A stretch of DNA of 11,472 nucleotides from Treponema sp. (GTDB taxonomy: Bacteria > Spirochaetota > Spirochaetia > Treponematales > Breznakiellaceae): contig WQXC01000049.1 of assembly GCA_009785045.1 (NCBI GenBank), forward strand, positions 1 through 11,472. The letters are read 5' to 3'. The notes under the pieces were generated by a model that was given only the letters and a program-made list of their open reading frames with translations, had not been told where the DNA came from and ran no database searches. This document shows positions 1-6,098 of this stretch, one piece after another. Each line of letters begins with the position of its first letter. Position 1 is the stretch's first letter. Made by a program: the position numbers and the translations under genes.

Positions 1-215
1 CAGCGCGGATCAGGAGATTGCCAGATAACAGGATCCCCGGGGTTAAACCACGGGAAAATACCCTGCTCGTAAGCCGAAAGCAGAATCCCCGGCGAAAGAT
101 TTCCGCCGACTGCAATAATATCATCATCCCATTTTTCAGGATCGGGAAATCTGTAAAAATCATTTGTTTTTAGCTGCGGAAAATTCGGATCGGGCCCCGG
201 ACGAAAGGATGTCAC
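1..215 (-). CDS. aat: Leucyl/phenylalanyl-tRNA--protein transferase, N-terminal part (runs off the left edge)
   Basis: Aat transfers Leu or Phe from aminoacyl-tRNA to the N-terminus of proteins that begin with Lys or Arg, making N-degrons for ClpS/ClpAP in the cytoplasm. Only the first 71 codons are here. They hold the typical N-terminal family signature: FPDPE at residues 23-27, a GGNLSPGILLSAY segment at about 37-49, GIFPWF at 52-57, and a version of the IxWWSPDPR motif that reads VIWQSPDPR at 63-71, so the second Trp is Gln. The start is a GTG at 213-215 whose first base is the last base of the clpA TAG stop (TAGTG). This suggests translational coupling to clpA. Its place behind clpS and clpA fits its role. 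The C-terminal GNAT-like catalytic part is outside the window. Confidence 0.9.
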   Translation of the reverse strand, partial: MTSFRPGPDPNFPQLKTNDFYRFPDPEKWDDDIIAVGGNLSPGILLSAYEQGIFPWFNPGDPVIWQSPDPR

Positions 216-2570
216 TACGCTTCCGCTTTAATTTCCATGTTGTAGCCGCTTTCCCCTTCGGTTTGCTTCCAGTCTACAACAGCGCTGCCGCCATTACTTA
301 AACGGCCAAAGAGAACTTCGTCTACAAAGAAACTTTTAATTTTATCTTCGATAATCCTGCCTGCATTTCGCGCGCCAAACTCACGGCTGTAACCTTCTTC
401 GGCAAGTTTGTCTACACAGGTTTCTGTAACAGTAACGGTTACGTTCTTTTCTGCCAGCTGCGCAGTAAAAGCATCCAGTTCTTTGCGGACAATAGACAGC
501 ATAATTTCGCGCGAAAGGTGGCCAAAGCGGACAACTGCATCAAGGCGGTTGCGGAACTCCGGCGTAAATATTTTTTCCACCGCGCTGTCTACCGCGCTGT
601 CATCCTGAATACGTTCGCCAAAACCAATAAGCCCTTTGCCAATTTCCCTTGCTCCTGCGTTACTTGTCATTATCAATATAACATTACGAAAATCCGCTTT
701 GCGTCCCTGGTTATCGGTAAGAGTAGCGTAATCCATAATCTGTAAAAGAATGTTAAAGATGTCTGTGTGCGCTTTTTCAATTTCGTCAAGCAGAACTACA
801 GCATGAGGTTGTTTGCGTACAGCATCAGTGAGCTGACCGCCGTCTTCGTAACCAACGTAACCCGGCGAAGAGCCGATTAAACGCGAAACTGTATATTTTT
901 CCTGATACTCACTCATGTCAAAACGAAGCATTGATACGCCAAGGATTTCCGCCAACTGCCGTGCAAGCTCTGTCTTTCCGACGCCGGTGGGACCAGCAAA
1001 GAGAAAGTTCGCAACCGGTTTACCTTCCGCACGGAAGCCCGCTCTTGAACGTTTAACAGATTTACAACTGCCGCAATAGCATCGTCTTGTCCGAAAACAC
1101 GCTGCTTAAGCCTTGTTTCCAGTTCTCTAAGTTTATCTTTTTCGTTTTCTCCCACAGATCTAAGCGGTATACGCGCAATTTTAGAAATAACAGTTTCGAT
1201 AACCGGCATGGTAATTTCTATTTTTTCAACTTGAGTGTCCTGCTCCTGCGAATCCTGTGAAGAATCAGTCTTATACTCTGCAGCCGGCTCGTTAACAGTA
1301 GACTCCTGCGCAGGCGCTGTCTTGTACGCTTCGATGCGCGCATAAGCGCCGGCTTCGTCAATTACATCGATAGCTTATCCGGCAGACGGCGCTCGGTGAT
1401 AAACTGCGCAGAAAGATGCACTGCGGTTTCCAGAACTTCGTCGTTATAGGAAACATGGTGATAATCTTCGTATCTGGATTTAACTCCCTTAAGTATTTCT
1501 ATGGCAACTTTTTCGGAAGGTTCGTTTATATCGATCTTCTGAAACCGCCGTGAAAGCGCGCGGTCTTTCTCAAAAAACTTGTTGAATTCCTCGTGTGTTG
1601 TAGAGCCAATACAGCGAAGCTTGCCGGAAGTAAGCGCAGGTTTTAGAATATTAGATGCGTCCATTGCGCCGCCGGAGACAGCTCCCGCGCCGACAATCGT
1701 ATGTATTTCATCAATAAAAAGAATTACCTTTTCCTTTTTTTGCAGTTCTTCGACAACGCGTTTTACCCTTTCTTCAAAATCGCCGCGGTATTTAGTTCCT
1801 GCAAGGAGAGCGCCCATATCAAGCGAATAAACACTGAACTCGCGAAGAACCGGCGGAACATGACCTGCAATAATTCTTTGGGCAAGCCCTTCGGTAATCG
1901 CAGTTTTGCCAACGCCTGAATCGCCGACATGAAGAGGATTATTTTTTAACCTGCGGCACAGAACCTGCACAGTGCGATCAAGTTCTTCTTCCCTGCCAAT
2001 AACAGGTTCCAGTTTTTGTTCCTGCGCCATGGCAGTCAAATCTATCGCATAACGCTCAAGCGCTGTTTTTTTATTTGCTTTTTTCTGCGCTTCGGCTTCT
2101 TCATCGACGCCGGCGAATTTGCCGCCCTTGTCTGAAGCCAGAGATCCGTCGTTTCCGTAACTGTGTGATAAAACCTGCAGCAATTCCAGTCTTTTAATTC
2201 CGGCTTTGCGCAGATAGTAACCGCTGTAACAACGCTCTTCATCGTAGAGAGAGACAAGGATATCGGCTACATCGATCATTTCTTTCTGGGCAGACTGACA
2301 ATGTATCAGAGCCCGTTCTATAATGTTGTGAAAACCTACAGTTTTTGTGGGTTCTCCGGAAGCAGTAGGCATTTTTTGCTCAAAGAAACTTTCCATTCCG
2401 TGCTTGATCTGTTCAAGATCAGCTCCGCACGAGAAAAGCACACCCTGGACCTCGTCAAAGGCAAGAGCTGCGTATAAAATATGCTCAGGCGTAAGATATT
2501 CATGTTTTCGTACTTTTGCTTCGTTATATGCTGCGTCAATAATTGCCTGTACATGTCCGGAAATTCTCAT
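215..2570 (-). pseudogene. clpA: ATP-dependent Clp protease ATP-binding subunit ClpA, interrupted by two apparent 1-base deletions
   Basis: ClpA is the AAA+ unfoldase that feeds substrates, including ClpS-delivered N-degron proteins, into ClpP. The reading frame is broken twice. Near 1373-1374 the family motif LPDKAIDVIDEAG needs an extra G (AAGCT should be AAGGCT). Near 1061-1063 a base is missing in GTAAATCTG, where the frame should run VKSVKRSRAGF. With one base added at each site the gene encodes about 785 residues (E. coli ClpA about 758). In order: Clp N-domain (about 1-145), first Walker A GDSGVGKT (216-223), Walker B ILFIDE (283-288), a Gln/Glu/Ser-rich linker, second Walker A GPTGVGKT (about 527-534), Walker B VVLLDE (about 592-597), and the ClpP-docking IGF (about 649-651), followed by TPEFRNRLD and the FGAR sensor-2 motif. 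The ATG at 2570 has AAGGA 6 nt upstream. Because the protein is otherwise perfectly conserved, either a very recent lesion or sequencing/assembly errors are possible; errors seem somewhat likelier. Confidence 0.88.
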
Positions 2571-2576
2571 TATTCA

Positions 2577-2581
2577 TCCTT
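2577..2581 (-). promoter_or_regulatory. Ribosome binding site of clpA
   Basis: The minus strand reads AAGGA with a 6-nt spacer before the ATG at 2570. It supports that ATG over another ATG 5 bases upstream, which lies in a different frame. Confidence 0.6.
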
Positions 2582-2588
2582 AATATAT

Positions 2589-2617
2589 AATATAATGGTT
2601 TCAGGCTGGTTCTACAA
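2589..2617 (-). promoter_or_regulatory. Possible internal promoter for clpA-aat
   Basis: On the minus strand TTGTAG (2617-2612), a 17-nt spacer and TATATT (2594-2589) lie across the clpS 3' end and the AT-rich clpS-clpA gap. Only three of six -35 positions match consensus, and AT-rich gaps give such boxes by chance. Distinct clpA expression from within the operon is therefore only a possibility. Confidence 0.3.
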
Positions 2618-2906
2618 TGCACTTAAGCGGGTATCCGGTCGCTTCGGCTGCCGCATGTACTTGTTCAGTTTTTGTAACAGCAATATCCCAGGTAAAAACT
2701 CCAACTATTCCCTTGCCCTTGTTGTGAACATCCAGCATGATTTTGTTGGCTTCTTCTACGCTTTTATGAAAAATCACCACTAATACTTCGACAACAAAAT
2801 CCATCGTTGTATAGTGATCATTTAAAAGAATCACCTTGAATTGCTCGGGCTCTTTGTATTTTGCGTTTGATTTGGAAGCAGGCTTTTCCCTGATTTTAGG
2901 TTTCAT
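2601..2906 (-). CDS. clpS: ATP-dependent Clp protease adaptor ClpS
   Basis: ClpS binds bulky hydrophobic N-terminal residues (Leu, Phe, Trp, Tyr) and hands the proteins to the ClpA N-domain. The 101-residue length is typical of the family. The N-terminal 22 residues are a Lys-rich flexible tail. The folded domain follows with VILLNDHYTTM (the N-D pair corresponds to E. coli Asn34-Asp35, which hold the substrate amino group), FVVEVL, then MLDVHNKGKG with the conserved His, GVFTWDIA and a C-terminal CIVEPA. Differences from the usual NDDYTPM are His for the second Asp and Thr for Pro. It starts 8 bp after the preceding gene's stop and ends 30 bp before clpA. The only Shine-Dalgarno-like sequence, AGGA, sits just 2 nt from the ATG, which is unusually close. 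Confidence 0.95.
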   Translation of the reverse strand: MKPKIREKPASKSNAKYKEPEQFKVILLNDHYTTMDFVVEVLVVIFHKSVEEANKIMLDVHNKGKGIVGVFTWDIAVTKTEQVHAAAEATGYPLKCIVEPA

Positions 2907-2914
2907 AATCCTGC

Positions 2915-3580
2915 TTATTTAAAAAGATTAAATTTACCAAACTTATGCTGTTTACCATTGGAACGTTTTGTCAGTTCGTCGATTGTTTTAAACATAAAAG
3001 CCGCAAACGCAGCTTCGTTGCCGGTATCGGATGTAGAAAAACCTACTGTGATATACGGCTCAGCATGAGCAGCAGCCAGTAAGCCGTGAGAAAAAGCGCG
3101 GAAAGATGCAAGCGCCGAGGGACCAAGAAGATCTGCGGCTTCATCCTTTACAGAGCCTGAACCCATATCAGGATAAACAAGGGCAAGTGTCCCGCGTCCG
3201 CGGCTGCAAAAAACAGAAGATAATTCTTTTACAAGAAAGAACCACCCTTTAATGTGATCATTAAGCATTATTTCGACATCAGAAAAAGGAATGTCTGCTG
3301 CTCTGCTGCGAATACATGGAGGCGAACAAATCAGGATTGCTTCATCAATGTGTTCAAGACGATTTTCTGCGGCAAGAACAAGAGTGCGGGCAGAAATGGG
3401 ACTGGAAGGATTCCAGTCGAGGGACAGCCGTTTGTCATTTTCCTGCGAGGAACTTTTAGCCCCGGAAAGCCTGTTTGGTATGTAAGCGGCGGCAAATTGT
3501 TCTACACGATTGACAGCTTCTGCTTCAATAGCCCTGCTAAGCGCAGATTCATTCCCTGCTAAAAAAATACCTCTGGTCAT
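2915..3580 (-). CDS. Degenerate short-chain dehydrogenase/reductase-like protein
   Basis: I do not recognise a named family. The 221-residue protein has the layout of a short-chain dehydrogenase (SDR). A first strand and glycine-loop-like segment read IFLAGNESALSRAI (5-18), where a true SDR would have TGxxxGxG. A DEAILICSPP segment (79-88) matches the usual D-x-LVNNAG position. A helix with Asn (IMLNDHIKGWFF, 104-115) is followed by a hydrophobic strand TLALVYPD (131-138) and a helix SALASFRAFSHGLLAA (155-170), where the catalytic YxxxK would be expected but is absent. It probably keeps the fold without the oxidoreductase chemistry. There is no signal peptide or membrane segment, so it is likely cytoplasmic. 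It is the first gene of the apparent clpS-clpA-aat operon and starts 29 bp from the divergent ymdB. No clear Shine-Dalgarno precedes the ATG. The SDR link is inferred by eye. Confidence 0.65.
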   Translation of the reverse strand: MTRGIFLAGNESALSRAIEAEAVNRVEQFAAAYIPNRLSGAKSSSQENDKRLSLDWNPSSPISARTLVLAAENRLEHIDEAILICSPPCIRSRAADIPFSDVEIMLNDHIKGWFFLVKELSSVFCSRGRGTLALVYPDMGSGSVKDEAADLLGPSALASFRAFSHGLLAAAHAEPYITVGFSTSDTGNEAAFAAFMFKTIDELTKRSNGKQHKFGKFNLFK

Positions 3581-3603
3581 AACAGTATATTACAGGATAT
3601 ATT
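3574..3603 (+). promoter_or_regulatory. Possible promoter of the YmdB gene, -10 box 6 nt before the ATG
   Basis: TGGTCA (3574-3579), an 18-nt spacer and TATATT (3598-3603) sit so that a start point 7 nt after the -10 would fall on the ATG at 3610. The -35 matches at four of six positions. The -35 lies inside the first codons of the divergent gene. Confidence 0.35.
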
Positions 3604-3606
3604 ATA
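3601..3606 (-). promoter_or_regulatory. Possible -10 box for the SDR-like/clpS/clpA operon
   Basis: The minus strand reads TATAAT here, about 20 nt before the ATG at 3580, giving a leader of around 14 nt. I see no good -35 partner. The box overlaps the candidate -10 of the divergent gene, so only one direction may be occupied at a time. Confidence 0.3.
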
Positions 3607-3609
3607 CCT

Positions 3610-4461
3610 ATGCAATTAGTAAAAGCGGCGATGATTGGAGACGTAGTAGGGAGCCACGGCCTCCAAACGCTGGAAGCCAGACTGCCTGTCCTAATCAAAG
3701 AAGAAAATATCGACTTTGTCACTGTTAACGGCGAAAATGCCGCAGAAGGTTTTGGCATGACCGAAAGCGACTTCAGGCGTATTATCGCGGCAGGCGCAGA
3801 TGTAGTTACATCCGGCAACCATGTCTGGGAAAAACGAGAATTCTGGCATATATTGGAAACAGAAAAAAATATGCTGCGCCCTGCAAATTATCCGACAAGC
3901 CCTGTAGCTTATCAATGTATTTCCGGCACAGGGTTTTCCTGTATATATAAAAAAAATGTAAGCTGGATAGTGTTTAATCTTCAGGGACGGGATCTGATGA
4001 GCGCCATTGACTGCCCCTTTAAATGTTTTGAACATCTTATAGATATTAATACCGGAAGAGCTGCAGACAATCATCCGCTGGTAACAACAGACGGAAAAAC
4101 AATTCCGGCAGCTTTTCCTGTAATACTGGTAGATTTTCATGCAGAAGCCAGCCGCGAAAAAGAAGCGCTTGCTTACTTTGCCGACGGACGCGCGGCATTG
4201 GTTGCAGGCACTCATACGCATGTACAGACTGCAGACGAACGCATTCTGCCAAAAGGCTGCGCATACATTACAGATCTTGGAATGACAGGTAACGTAGACA
4301 GTGTAATCGGCATGGATCCGAACATATGTATTGAGCGCGTGAACAAGCAGGTTCTGTATCACATGGAAACAGCAGCACCGGACAAGCCCGGGCGAATGCA
4401 GGGTGTTATCGCAGAGATTGACGCAGACACGGGAACCGCAATTTCCATTAAACGAATTTAA
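3610..4461 (+). CDS. ymdB: YmdB/TIGR00282-family metallophosphoesterase
   Basis: This cytoplasmic family uses two metal ions to hydrolyse phosphodiesters; Bacillus YmdB cleaves 2',3'-cyclic AMP and affects biofilm and motility decisions. The 283-residue protein shows the whole family signature: IGDVVG with Asp11, VNGENAAEG with Glu42 and Asn43, TSGNHVW with Asn70 and the catalytic His71, VDFHAEA with His177, and GTHTHVQTAD with His202 and His204, followed by TDLGMTGN. All metal-site residues known for the family are therefore present. It is slightly longer than usual (about 260-265) because of a stretch around 148-170 before VDFHAEA. The ATG has only a distant AGGA (12 nt away) and a -10-like box 6 nt upstream. 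It diverges from the clp operon, and its stop is 3 bp from the convergent GerMN gene. The substrate in this organism is not established. Confidence 0.93.
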   Translation: MQLVKAAMIGDVVGSHGLQTLEARLPVLIKEENIDFVTVNGENAAEGFGMTESDFRRIIAAGADVVTSGNHVWEKREFWHILETEKNMLRPANYPTSPVAYQCISGTGFSCIYKKNVSWIVFNLQGRDLMSAIDCPFKCFEHLIDINTGRAADNHPLVTTDGKTIPAAFPVILVDFHAEASREKEALAYFADGRAALVAGTHTHVQTADERILPKGCAYITDLGMTGNVDSVIGMDPNICIERVNKQVLYHMETAAPDKPGRMQGVIAEIDADTGTAISIKRI

Positions 4462-4464
4462 TTT

Positions 4465-5244
4465 TTAAAAAGACAGCCGGCTAATCGGGCTTCCTATCCA
4501 GATACCTTCGCCGAGATAATCCATTCTTCTTCCTTCTATCAATATTTGCACATCTTTTACATTCTGAAATTCGGTTACAGTCCATACAATCTGCCGAAGC
4601 TGCGCAACATAACCTTCCACGCCAAATGTATTGAATAAAAAATCTTCGCTAAAATTGATATAAGCAGTGTTTCCGCGGACTGTCGCAGAAAGCACCCGTG
4701 TATTTTGCGGAATAAGATTAATGATACCGCGCCCTACTTCATCTGCGGTAGGACCGGAAAGAAGAACATTTAAAGAGTCCTGCATTGGCGAATCGGAAAC
4801 CGGGATTCTGCGCGTTACCCTGGAATGAAGAATCTGTCCGTCGCTGCCGACATGAGTAAAGTAAATTGCTCTTTCTCTTGTTTGCACTGGAGCAGGAGCA
4901 GGCGGCGGGGATGGCGGCGGAGTTGGCGGAGTAACAGGTCTTTCCGGCGCAGGAGCAGGTCTTGCGGGTTCAGGAGCCGGCCTTGCAGGTTCCGGAGCAG
5001 GCGCAGGCCTTGGAGCAGGCGGCTCAATTATAACTGTCACGGCGGGTTCTTCTTCCACCGCCAATATTTCTTCCTCTGCTCCGGGAGGACTGGTTAGCCT
5101 GGTTTTAAAAAGGTTAAAATTCTTTTGAATAGTGGGTGCATTAGCCATAAAAATACAGATAATAACGATAACAAAAACCAGCCAAAAAATGACTACTGCC
5201 TGAGATCCCTTACGCGCTGTCTTTGCTTTTGCTTTTCTTGCCAC
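4465..5244 (-). CDS. Membrane-anchored GerMN-domain protein with Pro-Ala linker
   Basis: The GerMN fold occurs in Bacillus GerM and in lipoproteins such as LpqB, and is thought to act at the cell wall; no enzymatic role is known. The 259-residue protein has a basic N-terminus (1-14), one hydrophobic segment (about 16-34) that should anchor it with the rest outside, and an acidic stretch (56-66). A low-complexity linker rich in Pro, Ala, Glu and Arg (about 75-119) follows, then the GerMN domain (about 124-255). The domain shows MQDSLNVLLSGPT, LIPQNTRVLSATV, AYINFSEDF, LRQIVWTVTEF and VQILIEGR. The GTG start at 5244 has no Shine-Dalgarno, but the next Met (33) would remove the anchor, so GTG is preferred. 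A promoter-like sequence ends 6 nt before it. It lies 41 bp after the methyltransferase gene on the same strand. A role in spirochaete envelope maintenance is inferred. Confidence 0.88.
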   Translation of the reverse strand: MARKAKAKTARKGSQAVVIFWLVFVIVIICIFMANAPTIQKNFNLFKTRLTSPPGAEEEILAVEEEPAVTVIIEPPAPRPAPAPEPARPAPEPARPAPAPERPVTPPTPPPSPPPAPAPVQTRERAIYFTHVGSDGQILHSRVTRRIPVSDSPMQDSLNVLLSGPTADEVGRGIINLIPQNTRVLSATVRGNTAYINFSEDFLFNTFGVEGYVAQLRQIVWTVTEFQNVKDVQILIEGRRMDYLGEGIWIGSPISRLSF

Positions 5245-5250
5245 AAAAAT

Positions 5251-5279
5251 ATGATACTTTACTATTTAACAGCGGTCAA
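5251..5279 (-). promoter_or_regulatory. Promoter candidate of the GerMN gene
   Basis: The minus strand has TTGACC (5279-5274), a 17-nt spacer and TATCAT (5256-5251). The last base of the -10 is 6 nt from the GTG start at 5244, so transcription would begin at or next to the start codon. The -35 matches consensus at five of six positions. Confidence 0.5.
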
Positions 5280-5285
5280 TGTCTT

Positions 5286-6083
5286 TTATAATTCAAAAAT
5301 CGCATGAAGGAAAAGCGCGGCAGTTTGTGACACATTAAGGCTTTCAATGTTACCGGTGCCGGGAACACGAAGGATGCACGAACATTGATCTTTAACCTCT
5401 TTGGGAAGGCCTGTTTCTTCATTGCCAAGAACAAGCGCGATACCGGGACGGCTGTTCTTTAGTTTTTTACCTTTTACAATTCCATTTAAGTCGCTGATAC
5501 GCTGCCTTGCTCTTACATCTGTTCCGATAGTTACAAGCCGTTTTGATGCGTCTTTTAAAAAAGCTTTTGTGCTTGAAATTCTGCGAACTGTCAAATGTTC
5601 AAAGCCGCCTTCGGCAATACGGTATGCGCTGGTAGTAAGGCGGATTTCCTGCTGGTTGTCTTCTCCAGCAAGCGGCGTATCTTTTTCATTCAATACGATA
5701 AAACTAACATCAAAGAAAGCCGCCGCTCTTGCGATTGCGCCAAGGTTGTGATCATTCCCGACAGAATGAAGAAGAATACCTGTCTTTCCTTCGTTTGCCC
5801 ACAGTTCAAGATCTTCAAGGCTAAGCGGTTCGACAACAGGCTCTTCGATCATTGCAACAACACCCTGATGATGAACGCTCTTGCAAATACGTTCCAACTC
5901 TTCATCTTCGCAGATCTTGTAAGGCCGTTTGCGTTCAGCGAGCTGTTTGCAGATTCCGGTAAAAGAGCTTAAGCGATCCTCGCGCAGAAAGAGACGGTTA
6001 ATTGTTTGAGGATGATACTCACCTACAGCGAGTACTGCGTTCATTCCGCAGACAGCAAGTTCATCGGTTAATCTGTTTCGCAT
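5286..6083 (-). CDS. SpoU/TrmH-family (SPOUT) tRNA/rRNA 2'-O-methyltransferase
   Basis: SPOUT enzymes of this family transfer a methyl group from S-adenosylmethionine to a ribose 2'-OH in tRNA or rRNA. The 265-residue protein has an N-terminal RNA-binding-like domain (VCGMNAVLAV at 11-20, then INRLFLRE, and HHQGVVAM at 71-78). The knotted catalytic domain has all three motifs: motif 1 HSVGNDHNLGAIARAAAFF (106-124, with Asn113 and the likely catalytic Arg119), motif 2 ALVLGNEETGLP (216-227), and motif 3 VPGTGNIESLNVSQTAALF (240-258). The overall plan, including AYRIAEGGFEHL (153-164), resembles E. coli YfiF more than RlmB or TrmH, and the target nucleotide cannot be told from sequence. It starts 15 bp after the pfk stop and is probably co-transcribed with it. 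No Shine-Dalgarno is visible before the ATG. Confidence 0.9.
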   Translation of the reverse strand: MRNRLTDELAVCGMNAVLAVGEYHPQTINRLFLREDRLSSFTGICKQLAERKRPYKICEDEELERICKSVHHQGVVAMIEEPVVEPLSLEDLELWANEGKTGILLHSVGNDHNLGAIARAAAFFDVSFIVLNEKDTPLAGEDNQQEIRLTTSAYRIAEGGFEHLTVRRISSTKAFLKDASKRLVTIGTDVRARQRISDLNGIVKGKKLKNSRPGIALVLGNEETGLPKEVKDQCSCILRVPGTGNIESLNVSQTAALFLHAIFEL

Positions 6084-6098
6084 ATCTGACTGAATCTA

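Noticed and set aside
1040..1075. Programmed ribosomal frameshift in clpA
   Set aside because: There is no slippery heptamer or downstream stem that I can see, ClpA is not known to use frameshifting, and the second break at 1373 would need another such site.
3691..4362. 223-codon Cys-rich open frame on the minus strand inside ymdB
   Set aside because: It is fully antisense to a gene with every YmdB motif, has no ribosome binding site or family resemblance, and its Cys/Tyr-rich makeup is what reversed coding sequence produces.
4474..4481. AGCCGGCT palindrome near the ymdB/GerMN convergent ends, as a terminator
   Set aside because: It is 8 bp with no loop and lies within the GerMN coding sequence, so it cannot form a useful hairpin.
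4825..5097. Arg/Ser-rich plus-strand open frame
   Set aside because: It is the complement of the Pro-Ala linker codons of the GerMN gene; the arginine-serine bias follows from that.
5595..5972. 125-codon plus-strand open frame inside the methyltransferase gene
   Set aside because: It is antisense to SPOUT motif 1 and the N-terminal domain, with no ribosome binding site or recognisable domain.
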